This document shows positions 26,815-34,414 of a stretch of 64,000 nt of DNA, piece by piece (the first letter of the stretch is position 1; each line of letters begins with the position of its first letter). The notes under the pieces are model-generated. The model made no database searches. It was not told the DNA's origin and saw only the letters and a program-made list of their open reading frames with translations. The stretch is from Nitrososphaerota archaeon (GTDB lineage Archaea > Thermoproteota > Nitrososphaeria > Nitrososphaerales > Gagatemarchaeaceae): contig JAPCJO010000004.1 in NCBI GenBank assembly GCA_027886905.1, positions 2,923 to 66,922 of the forward strand, given 5' to 3'. A program made the translations under genes and the position numbers.

Positions 26815-27920
26815 GGCGCTCCTCCGGTTTCAATGATCTTCTTCGGGAGCCAGGCGAGCGAGATCAACCCCGCCGCGAGGATGAGGAGGAACGCCGCCGC
26901 CCCCACGGTGACCAGCTGGACGGGGCTTATGCTCGGAGCGAGCGGCAAGCCGTCAATGGCCTTGAACAGGGTTCCGAGCGTCGAGGTCGAGACGATCCCC
27001 ACCGCGATCCCCAGGAGCACCGAGATGCCCGAGACGATGAGCAGCTCGTAAAACACGAGCGCGCGTGCGATTGAGAGCTTGGCGCCGATAGCCCTCACAG
27101 TCCTGTACTCCTGCGAAACCTCGGTGACAACCCTCGAGGCCGCTGCTATGGCGGCAGCTCCGGAGAGTGCGAAGAGGACGTACGTCCAGTTCGTCAGAAG
27201 GTCAGCGGTCTGACTATCGAACGAGCGCGCTATTTGGTCGATTCCCTCCTCGCGCATCACGGTCATGTTCCCCGAGAAACTCGAAATCGCTTTTTGATTG
27301 GAGGCGTAGAACTCGACGTAGGTTATCTTGTTGGCGGTCTGCGGCCAGAGCGCCCAGGAGGAAGAGAGAGGGACTATGAGGCCGGTATCGGACTGGTCCG
27401 TGGAGTTGAGCACGCCGACCACGGTCAGCGTCTGAACGTGGGAGAACGCGTCGACCGTCACCACGTCTCCCGCCCTTATGCCCAAGACCTTCGCCAAGAT
27501 CGCACCCGCGTCAGCTTGATCTCCGCCGTAGGCGATGCCGCCGTAGATGGTCGAGTTTCTCGCCGCGACGAACTCGGTCATGTTGGTGGCCAGGACGGAC
27601 GAGTTGGCGCTGTTCGCGCCGTCGGTCACGATGGATGGAAAGCTCAGGACTGGCGTCGCGAAGCTCGCTCCGCTCCTCAGGATGCGGACGAACGAGTTGT
27701 AGCTGATCGAGCTCGACGAGGGGCTCGCAACCCCGGGTTCATAGGCGATGTATGCGTTGGAGGGCTGCACGAGGCTCACCGAGGCGGTGGCCTGCTGCAG
27801 ATATCCCGTCGTCACCATGCTGGAGCTTATCAGCAGCGCCACGACCGGCACGAGCATCAGGATGGTGATCGCGGTCCGTTCGGTGTGCCTTAGGAGGAGC
27901 TTGACTGCTACGGAGAGCAA
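26811..27920 (-). CDS. FtsX/MacB-like ABC permease
   Basis: 369 residues with the same architecture as its neighbour: one N-terminal helix (TAITILMLVPVVALLISSSM), an outer domain, and three C-terminal helices flanking a loop reading EYRTVRAIGAKLSIARALVF. TTG start, 6 nt after the nucleotidyltransferase stop. MacB-type systems push substrates outward by mechanotransmission rather than through a channel (family knowledge). Here the substrate could be a glycolipid or glycoprotein made by the adjacent enzymes. Confidence 0.9.
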   Translation of the reverse strand: MLSVAVKLLLRHTERTAITILMLVPVVALLISSSMVTTGYLQQATASVSLVQPSNAYIAYEPGVASPSSSSISYNSFVRILRSGASFATPVLSFPSIVTDGANSANSSVLATNMTEFVAARNSTIYGGIAYGGDQADAGAILAKVLGIRAGDVVTVDAFSHVQTLTVVGVLNSTDQSDTGLIVPLSSSWALWPQTANKITYVEFYASNQKAISSFSGNMTVMREEGIDQIARSFDSQTADLLTNWTYVLFALSGAAAIAAASRVVTEVSQEYRTVRAIGAKLSIARALVFYELLIVSGISVLLGIAVGIVSTSTLGTLFKAIDGLPLAPSISPVQLVTVGAAAFLLILAAGLISLAWLPKKIIETGGAP

Positions 27921-27926
27921 CGCGGC

Positions 27927-28694
27927 TCAGTCCAGGAATCCCATGTGCATGCCCAGCGTGACGTCGTCCAGCCTCTCGAACGCCTCGGTCGAGCCCACGT
28001 CGTACCAGAAGCTGTCGAGGTAGAACGGGGCCACTCTCTTGCGCCGCTCTATCACCTTCGGCACGAGGTGGCCCATTATGTCCCTCTTCTCGCCTCTAGA
28101 AGTGACCCGCCTGAGCACCGTCACGCAGGACTTTGACATCGCGAGGCATCCCATCGTAACGTCGAGCCCGAGGTTCGGCTTCTCGCGAAAGCCGACTATG
28201 CGCTCGCCGCGGACCTCTGCCACCCCGACCGGGACCGCGTAGTTCTTCGAGAGGACGAGGGTCATGTCCGCCCGCGCCGAACGGTGCTTGCCGAGGACGG
28301 CTCCCACGTCGAGGGCGGAGAGCACGTCGCCGTAGTAGACTATGAGCTCGTCGAAATCTCCGATCTTGCCTTCGGAGATGGCGTGCATCAGGGCTTGGGC
28401 GCTGCCGCCCGTCTCCTCGGTGTCTCGCGAGTACCTGATCCTGGCGCCGAACCTCGCCCCGTCCCCGAAGTATCTCTCAATCTCCTCGCCCCGGTATCCC
28501 GAGAGGAGGACGATGTCGGGCACCCCGTGGTAGACCATCAGCTTCACCACGTACTCCAGGAGGGGCCTCATCTTCGGACCGATGGGTATCATCGTCTTCT
28601 GGAAATACTGGGTGAGCGGCCTGAGCCTCTTCCCTTCGCCTCCGCAGAGGATCGCAGCCTTGGTGATGGCCTCGTGCTCAGTAGGCAACTTCAA
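27927..28694 (-). CDS. Sugar-1-phosphate nucleotidyltransferase
   Basis: The track extends to 29075, but homology begins at KAAILCGGEGKRLRPLTQYF (the GGxGxRLxPLT motif). The TTG at 28694 lies 26 nt downstream of a TATA box and is the best start. This gives 255 residues. Further motifs are KTMIPIGPKMRPLLEYVV, YYGDVLSALD, and VGFREKPNLG. It makes NDP-sugars such as UDP-Glc, dTDP-Glc or GDP-Man; the type cannot be read off. It leads the ABC/GT-C operon, an unusual pairing of sugar activation with an FtsX exporter. Confidence 0.9.
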   Translation of the reverse strand: MKLPTEHEAITKAAILCGGEGKRLRPLTQYFQKTMIPIGPKMRPLLEYVVKLMVYHGVPDIVLLSGYRGEEIERYFGDGARFGARIRYSRDTEETGGSAQALMHAISEGKIGDFDELIVYYGDVLSALDVGAVLGKHRSARADMTLVLSKNYAVPVGVAEVRGERIVGFREKPNLGLDVTMGCLAMSKSCVTVLRRVTSRGEKRDIMGHLVPKVIERRKRVAPFYLDSFWYDVGSTEAFERLDDVTLGMHMGFLD

Positions 28695-28714
28695 AGGAAA
28701 AGCGCGCGGGTTTT

Positions 28715-28734
28715 GCTTATATCGCTTATTCAAC
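28715..28734 (-). promoter_or_regulatory. Promoter of the nucleotidyltransferase-ABC operon
   Basis: The minus strand reads GTTGAATAAGC then GATATAAGC. The TATA centre at about 28719 predicts a start near 28693, essentially on the TTG at 28694 (leaderless). The upstream GTTGAATAAGC is shared with the flippase promoter. Confidence 0.6.
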
Positions 28735-28818
28735 AGTGTATCATGTTTCCCTTCCCTTGAGGGGCTCTCGCCGAGTTCGAGGAGTGCGGGAGCGGGGTCC
28801 GCCGAACGCCGCTGAAAT

Positions 28819-28827
28819 CCATAAATA
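28819..28827 (+). promoter_or_regulatory. TATA box of the repeat-protein gene
   Basis: CCATAAATA predicts transcription from about 28850. The track's ATG at 28831 would then lie outside the mRNA, favouring the TTG at 28864 or 28897. Confidence 0.6.
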
Positions 28828-28863
28828 TTCATGTTCGGTAATTTCGTAATATGCCAGTCTTCA

Positions 28864-29892
28864 TTGCGGCTTTTTCGAGAATCGAGGTCCACGGAGTTGC
28901 CAGCTAAGTCCACAATCGGGGGAACTGTCGGAGGGAGTACGCCCGTAAGCGACAACCCGTTTGCTGCCCAGGACACCGAAATCGAAGACGCGACCGTCTC
29001 TGGGATATCGCCATACCTCTCGTCATCCCCACTGGGGACAGGCACAGATACGGTCGGGGTAGGAGGGATGAGCAATGCTCTACCAGGGGTGCTCGGAAGT
29101 AGCGGGAGTGGGTATGGGGTCGAGGGTGTCAGCGAGCACGGGGACGGGCTCTACGGTTCGAGCGTCTACGGCAACGGGGTCCACGGCGCCGGCAAGAATG
29201 CTGGACTCTTCGACGGCGAAGTCACGGTCAACGGCAACGAAGCGATCAGCGGTTCGCTGACGGCGGGGTCCGCCAAGTTCTCTGGCGTGACCACGACATC
29301 TCTGGCCGCGTCCGGCGCTCTCACTGCTGGGAGCCTCGAGACGTCCGGCTCTCTTAGCGCCGGAAGCCTCAAGGCATCCGGTGCCCTCACTGCTGGGAGC
29401 CTCGAGACGTCCGGCGCTCTCACCGCTGGAAGCGTCACGACCTCGGGCAAGGTGACCGCGTACGATGTTGTGCTCACGGGCGGGGGCGACATTGCGGAAG
29501 AGTTCGCCCAGCTCGGGGAGGAAAGTGAGCCAGGCACGGTCATGGTGATCGGCGACGAAGGGGGTCTCTCCAAGTGTACCTTGGAGTACGACAGGAGGGT
29601 AGCTGGAGTGGTCTCCAGTGCGGCGAATCTCAAGCCTGCGATAGTCCTCAAAGGGGCGGAGCGGGCTCTACGAAAGGGCGTGTCTTTGGCGATGGTTGGG
29701 AGGGTCTACTGCAAGGCAGATGCGAGTTACGGTCCGATAAGAGTCGGAGACCTCTTGACCACCTCCCCGACCGGAGGTCACGCGATGGCGGCGATGGACC
29801 CAGCGCGGGCCTTCGGCTCTGTGCTGGGAAAGGCCCTAGCCAACCTTGAACGGGGGACCGGCCTCATCCCCATCCTGATAGCTCTCCAGTGA
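28864..29892 (+). CDS. Tail-fibre-like repeat protein with conserved C-terminal domain
   Basis: As drawn 342 residues. The N-terminal third is Gly/Ser-rich with GVxG-type turns (GYGVEGVSEHGDGLYG, YGNGVHGAGK). Seven 11-residue repeats follow (SGALTAGSLET type; one unit has 10), predicting a regular beta-roll or beta-helix. The last ~130 residues, from GGDIAEEF through DRRVAGVVS, VGRVYCKADASYGPIRVGD and TSPTGGHAM to GTGLIPILIALQ, match a domain seen at the ends of bacterial tail-fibre-like proteins (from memory, no search run). Neither signal peptide nor membrane helix is visible. The start is uncertain: the track uses ATG 28831, but the TATA at 28819 favours TTG 28864 or 28897. Confidence 0.75.
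   Translation: MRLFRESRSTELPAKSTIGGTVGGSTPVSDNPFAAQDTEIEDATVSGISPYLSSSPLGTGTDTVGVGGMSNALPGVLGSSGSGYGVEGVSEHGDGLYGSSVYGNGVHGAGKNAGLFDGEVTVNGNEAISGSLTAGSAKFSGVTTTSLAASGALTAGSLETSGSLSAGSLKASGALTAGSLETSGALTAGSVTTSGKVTAYDVVLTGGGDIAEEFAQLGEESEPGTVMVIGDEGGLSKCTLEYDRRVAGVVSSAANLKPAIVLKGAERALRKGVSLAMVGRVYCKADASYGPIRVGDLLTTSPTGGHAMAAMDPARAFGSVLGKALANLERGTGLIPILIALQ
29248..29475 (+). repeat. 33-bp tandem repeats coding 11-residue units
   Basis: Seven units (six of 33 bp, one of 30 bp) encode SGxLTAGSxxx. Two copies of a 30-nt stretch beginning CTCACTGCTGGGAGCCTCGA are identical and 66 bp apart (29320 and 29386), which suggests recent duplication of a two-unit block. Confidence 0.9.
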
Positions 29893-29932
29893 GTTGACCA
29901 GATAACTTGAGGTCATCTGGGAGGGCCTGGAC

Positions 29933-30829
29933 ATGAGCGCAGTTCCCCTTCGAGTCCACATCCGCCTCAACGACATCACAACCCAGCTGTTTTCAACAGG
30001 AACGGCTTATGTCACTCAAGCAAAGACCATCTATCTCTGGTCGGTCTTCTTCAAGGTCGACGGCGCTACCGTGCAGGTGAACAGTTCCTTGAAACTGCAA
30101 GGGACCGGCACCGTGGTCGGCACGCCGGGCAATCAAGGGGACCTTCCTGGAGGAGTCTCCGCCTCCTACTACGTAGCGGAGACGACGCCCATCCCTTCCG
30201 CGTTGGGCGACTACGCGACTACGCTCGTCCCCATTCCCGTCTCAAACTCAGGCTTTACCGTGGGTGGAATCATCGGGTACGTGCTCATCCTCATCTACCA
30301 GAACGACACGCCGGCAAATGCTGTAGCGGCGGCCCACCAAGCGCTCAACAGCGGGATCCAGCAAGGACTCGATAGCACAATTCCGACCCTCGGCGCGACC
30401 AACCAAACAATCACCCCGGCGGACATCTCGAGCGTCGAGAATCAGGTCATCGCGGCCGTCACGACCGCGATAAAGAACAACCTGAGCATATGGGAAAAGC
30501 TCGGCACGGTCTTGAACGACGAGTTCCAGGACTCGCTCATTGGTAATGCCCTCCAGTACTTCACCTACGGCCAGCTTACGGCGTCGCCCCCCCAACTCGT
30601 TGAGATACCCCTGAACACAGTAATCTCAGTCAATCCCTCCGGCGCCGGGTACGATGGTTCGCCTCTCTACGTGTTCACCTTCAATGGGACGGTGGTCGCT
30701 GACCAGTCCCCTTTCAGCTTGAGACAGGTCATGACTTTCCTCGGACACACCCCGCCGGCAGGGGTGCGGGCTGTGATGGGCTCCTCGTTCACGTCGTCTC
30801 TGCTTGCCTGGATCGACAAGGTCCTGTGA
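29933..30829 (+). CDS. Unknown 298-residue protein
   Basis: I do not recognise this protein. It has an ATG start 41 nt after the repeat protein, so it is probably co-transcribed. Residues 1-130 look beta-rich with Thr/Val/Gly strands (VHIRLNDITTQLFSTGTAYV, GVSASYYVAETTPIP). The middle is helical (NAVAAAHQALNSGIQQGLDS), and the end is mixed (VFTFNGTVVADQSPFSLRQV). There is no signal peptide and only one mildly hydrophobic stretch (GGIIGYVLILIYQ). Together with its neighbour it could form a surface or virion-like structure, but nothing in the sequence proves that. Confidence 0.6.
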   Translation: MSAVPLRVHIRLNDITTQLFSTGTAYVTQAKTIYLWSVFFKVDGATVQVNSSLKLQGTGTVVGTPGNQGDLPGGVSASYYVAETTPIPSALGDYATTLVPIPVSNSGFTVGGIIGYVLILIYQNDTPANAVAAAHQALNSGIQQGLDSTIPTLGATNQTITPADISSVENQVIAAVTTAIKNNLSIWEKLGTVLNDEFQDSLIGNALQYFTYGQLTASPPQLVEIPLNTVISVNPSGAGYDGSPLYVFTFNGTVVADQSPFSLRQVMTFLGHTPPAGVRAVMGSSFTSSLLAWIDKVL

Positions 30830-30918
30830 AGATTTGCGGTCGGTACTTTCTCATTAGCTGCAGCGGGGCCCTGGAGAACACCTGTTCTCGCAGGTTGGTT
30901 GGAGCCCCAAGCCCAATG

Positions 30919-30927
30919 CTAAAATAC
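30919..30927 (+). promoter_or_regulatory. TATA box of purC-purM
   Basis: CTAAAATAC predicts a start near 30949, 8 nt before the purC GTG. Confidence 0.6.
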
Positions 30928-30956
30928 GAACTCCTCTCGCCGAGCGAGGACGAAGA

Positions 30957-31808
30957 GTGAAGACAAGCGCGAAAGGGAAGTTCATCCGCTCGGGGAAGGT
31001 AAAGGACATCTATGATTTCGACTCCGGCCACCTCCTCTTCCACTTCACCGACAGGGTCTCAGCGTTCGACGTAGTGCTTCCGACCCCGATCCCCCGGAAG
31101 GGGGAGGCTCTCTGCAAGATGGGCGCGTACTGGTTCGAGACCCTCGGGGTCCCAAACCACATGGTCAGGCTGGAAGGCCCCGACACCATGGTGGTGGAGA
31201 AGCTCAAGATGATCATGGTCGAGTGCGTCGTGAGGGGGTACCTCTACGGGAGCCTCTTCGAGAGGCTGAGCAAGGGCGAGGTCTCGCTCCCCGTCCCAAA
31301 GGTCCTCGCGTCGAAGCTGCCTTCCCCCTACTTCGACCCAACGACCAAGTCCGAGGTGCACGACGAGCCGATCACCGAGGCGCAGATAGTCCAGCAGCGC
31401 CTCATGACTAGTCCCGAACTGAAGCGCGTCAAGGCCTCGACCATCGACGTCTACGAGAAGATGTCAACGAGGGCGCGAGGGGCGGGTTTCATCCTCGCGG
31501 ACCTGAAGCTGGAATTCGGGAAGGATGCAAAGGGGAAGATACTGATGGCCGACTCTATCGGGCCGGACGAGTTCAGGATGTGGCCGGCGGACTCCTACGC
31601 GCCAGGGAAGACCCAGGAGAGCTACGACAAGCAGCCGGTCAGGGACTGGCTCCAGTCCTCGGGTTACAAAGCCAAACTCGACGCCGCACGAAAGGCCGGC
31701 AAGCCCGTCCCCCCTCCGCCGGAGCTCCCGAGCGAGCTGGTCGCAGAGGTCAGCCGGAGGTACGTGCACGTCTACGAGAGCATCACGGGAAGAAAACTCT
31801 CTAAATAG
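30957..31808 (+). CDS. purC: PurC, SAICAR synthetase
   Basis: 283 residues from GTG. It joins aspartate to CAIR using ATP. Visible motifs are GKVKDIYDFDSGHLLFHFTD, where SAICAR synthetases bind ATP, RVSAFDVVLPTPIPRKG, ECVVRGYLYGS, and the C-terminal catalytic ADSIGPDEFRMWP, in which the family's usual DE-x-TPDSxR reads D-SIGPDEFR. It resumes purine synthesis after the island and is followed by purM 24 nt later. Confidence 0.95.
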   Translation: MKTSAKGKFIRSGKVKDIYDFDSGHLLFHFTDRVSAFDVVLPTPIPRKGEALCKMGAYWFETLGVPNHMVRLEGPDTMVVEKLKMIMVECVVRGYLYGSLFERLSKGEVSLPVPKVLASKLPSPYFDPTTKSEVHDEPITEAQIVQQRLMTSPELKRVKASTIDVYEKMSTRARGAGFILADLKLEFGKDAKGKILMADSIGPDEFRMWPADSYAPGKTQESYDKQPVRDWLQSSGYKAKLDAARKAGKPVPPPPELPSELVAEVSRRYVHVYESITGRKLSK

Positions 31809-31832
31809 CTAGCCGGGACACGAGGGCAGGCC

Positions 31833-32906
31833 TTGCCCAAGGAGAAACCAAAGAAGCGCGCCGGCGCCTACGCCCGGGCGGGCGTCGACCTCGACAAGGT
31901 GCGCGCGATCCAGGGCTCTCTGGCGGGCATGCTCTCGCCCACGTTCGAGTCCAGGAAGGGCAGGTTCGGCGAGCCGGCCATAGGCATCGGGCATTACGCA
32001 GGCCTGATTGACATAGGCGGCAGTAGGCTGCTTGCGATGCACACGGACGGTGTGGGCACAAAGGTGCTGGTGGCGCAGGATATGCGCAAGTTCGACACGA
32101 TAGGCATAGACTGCGTGGCCATGACCGTGAACGACTTGATCTGTCTGGGAGCGGAGCCAGTGGCCCTTCTCGACTACATGGCGCTCGAGAAGGAGGACCA
32201 CGAGCTCGTGGCGCAGCTGTCGCGAGGGCTAGTGGTCGGAGCGACCGACGCACGGGTGGCGATCGTCGGGGGCGAGACGGCCATCTTGGGCGACCTCCTA
32301 AAGGGAATCGACGGCTACGGGTTCGACCTGGTCTCGATGGGAGTGGGTGTCGTCAAGAAGAGCGCGCTCGTAGACGGGAGCGAGATCCGCGAGGGCGACG
32401 CCATCATCGGCATAGCCAGCTCGGGCCTGCACTCCAACGGCTACACCCTCGCAAGGCGGATAGTGAGCGGGCGGAACATGGACGAAGAGGTCGAGGAGCT
32501 GGGCGAGACCATAGGCGATGCTCTACTGAAGCCTACCAGGATCTACGTTCGGCCAACGCTCCAGGCGCTCCGGAAGCGCGAGGTCCACGGCGTCGCGCAC
32601 ATCACGGGAGGCGCATTCTCAAAGCTCACACGGCTGGTGGGCGCTAGGAGGCTCGAGTTCGATCTGAGCCGCTTCGAAGGCGAGCCGTTGCCCCCGATCT
32701 TCGGATTCCTCCGGCGCGAGGGTCGCCTGAGCGACGCGGAGATGTACCGGACCTTCAACATGGGGGTGGGTCTGTGTCTCGTGATCCCGCGAAGCGAGGT
32801 CGAGGCCGTCCTCCGAGACTATAGGAAGTTGGGCTTCGATGGCAGGACGATAGGCACGGTCAAGAGGGGCGAGGGCGTGGTGGTCGGCACCACGCGCGTC
32901 TCGTGA
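31833..32906 (+). CDS. purM: PurM, AIR synthetase
   Basis: 357 residues from TTG. PurM closes the imidazole ring from FGAM with ATP. Motifs are YARAGVDLDKV at the N-terminus, AMHTDGVGTKVLVAQ for metal/ATP binding, GIDCVAMTVNDLICLGAEPV, and GVAHITGGAFSKLTRL in the C-terminal half. It lies 24 nt after purC in a two-gene unit and converges on purB. Confidence 0.95.
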   Translation: MPKEKPKKRAGAYARAGVDLDKVRAIQGSLAGMLSPTFESRKGRFGEPAIGIGHYAGLIDIGGSRLLAMHTDGVGTKVLVAQDMRKFDTIGIDCVAMTVNDLICLGAEPVALLDYMALEKEDHELVAQLSRGLVVGATDARVAIVGGETAILGDLLKGIDGYGFDLVSMGVGVVKKSALVDGSEIREGDAIIGIASSGLHSNGYTLARRIVSGRNMDEEVEELGETIGDALLKPTRIYVRPTLQALRKREVHGVAHITGGAFSKLTRLVGARRLEFDLSRFEGEPLPPIFGFLRREGRLSDAEMYRTFNMGVGLCLVIPRSEVEAVLRDYRKLGFDGRTIGTVKRGEGVVVGTTRVS

Positions 32907-32917
32907 CGCGCCAGGAC

Positions 32918-34369
32918 CTAGAACTCCACCTTTGTCTGGCGGGCCTTCTTGTGACCCTTAAGGATGGGCGCGACCACCTTCTTCAGGAACTCGTCGCAGC
33001 TCTCCTCGGCGCCTCCAGTGTGGGTGGACGGGTCGAGGAGTTGCCTCAGACGCCTCTCCGTGAGCTTCGAGGCGACGACAGGGTCCTGCGACAGGAGCTT
33101 CTCCAGCGGGTTCGGCTCCCCCCTCATCACGGACTCCCACGCCTCGAACGACTTCACCCTGATCAGCTCGTGGACCTTCTGCCTGTCCTCCCCCTTCTCC
33201 GCTAGCTCCATCATGACGGCCTCGGTGCCCGCGAAGGCGCCGAACCTCTCGAGGTTCCTGCTGATCATGGCCGGGTAGAGCCGCAGCCCGCGCATCAGCC
33301 TCTCGAGTATCGCCAGGCACTCGTCCACGGCGAGGAACGCCTCCGGCATGGCTATCCTCCTGGCGGCCGAGTCGTCCAGGGTCCTCTCGAGTACGGTGTT
33401 GGAGGCGTTCATGAACGCGACGAGCGGCATCACGGAGACCACCCTGGCCAGCGAGCACATCCTCTCCGCCATGACCGGGTTCCTCTTGAACGGCATGGCG
33501 CTCGAGCCAACCTGCGAATCCTCGATGGGCTCAGAGAGCTCCCCGAACGTGGGAGATTGCAGGACACGGACGTCCAGTCCGAACTTCGCGCAAGACGCTG
33601 CGATTGACGCGAGCGCGCTCAGGATGAGGTAGTCGAGCTTCCTGGGGTACGTCTGCGTGGCGACGTCGAAGTACCCGAGCCCGAGGTCTGACATCACCTC
33701 CTCCTCGAGTCGCTTGACCTTGGCGGTGCTCCCGAGGAGCTTCTTGTAGCTCGCCGAAGTCCCGACAGCTCCTTTCACCCCTTTCCCCTTCAGGAACTCC
33801 CTGCGAAGCGTCTCCACCAGTCTTATGTCGAGCACGATGTCCTGCGCGTAGTTCGCGAACCTGTAGCCCACCGTCGTGGGCTCCGCGGGCTGCAGGTGGG
33901 TCCAGCCCATGCACACGACCCCCTTGTGCCGCTTGACCTTGTCGGCGGCCGCATCGAGGCAGCTCACGAGCCTCCCCATCAAAAGGTCTAGCCCCTTCCC
34001 GAAGATCATCACATCGGCGTTGTCCTCGATGTCCATCGACGTCGCGCCCAGGTGAAGCTTCCCTCCCCCCTCCTTGGCCTGGTCCGCGAAGACCCGGAGC
34101 TCCGCCATCAGGTCGTGCCTGATCCTCTTCTCGACCTCGTGCGCCCTCGCAATGTCGACGTTCGCCTCTCCCGAACTACTCCTGATCGCCCCGAGCTCCT
34201 CGCTCGAGATGAGCCCGAGCCCGGCCTCCGCCTCGGCGAGGCTCAACCAGACCCTCCTCCAGGTCGCCCTCCTTCGGGTCTCCGAGAATAGTTTCCTCAT
34301 CTCCTCGCTGCCGTAGCGCCACGTGAAGGGGGAGAGGTACGAATCGTATCCGTAGGCGCCGTCTTTCAA
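32918..34369 (-). CDS. purB: PurB, adenylosuccinate lyase
   Basis: 483 residues from TTG. It cleaves SAICAR and adenylosuccinate. The fumarase-superfamily signature SSAMPFKRNPVMAERM holds the catalytic Ser, with GWTHLQPAEPTTVGYR and KLHLGATSMDIEDNADV as the other two active-site segments. A TATA (minus strand GGTTTAATC, centre 34401) puts transcription about 6 nt before the TTG. It is convergent with purM, 11 nt apart. Confidence 0.95.
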   Translation of the reverse strand: MKDGAYGYDSYLSPFTWRYGSEEMRKLFSETRRRATWRRVWLSLAEAEAGLGLISSEELGAIRSSSGEANVDIARAHEVEKRIRHDLMAELRVFADQAKEGGGKLHLGATSMDIEDNADVMIFGKGLDLLMGRLVSCLDAAADKVKRHKGVVCMGWTHLQPAEPTTVGYRFANYAQDIVLDIRLVETLRREFLKGKGVKGAVGTSASYKKLLGSTAKVKRLEEEVMSDLGLGYFDVATQTYPRKLDYLILSALASIAASCAKFGLDVRVLQSPTFGELSEPIEDSQVGSSAMPFKRNPVMAERMCSLARVVSVMPLVAFMNASNTVLERTLDDSAARRIAMPEAFLAVDECLAILERLMRGLRLYPAMISRNLERFGAFAGTEAVMMELAEKGEDRQKVHELIRVKSFEAWESVMRGEPNPLEKLLSQDPVVASKLTERRLRQLLDPSTHTGGAEESCDEFLKKVVAPILKGHKKARQTKVEF

Positions 34370-34397
34370 GTGCTGACCTGCCGTCGGCGGCTTGGGG

Positions 34398-34406
34398 ATT
34401 AAACCT
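34398..34406 (-). promoter_or_regulatory. TATA box of purB
   Basis: Minus-strand GGTTTAATC is centred 32 nt upstream of the purB TTG, giving a near-leaderless transcript. Confidence 0.55.
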
Positions 34407-34414
34407 TACCGAGC

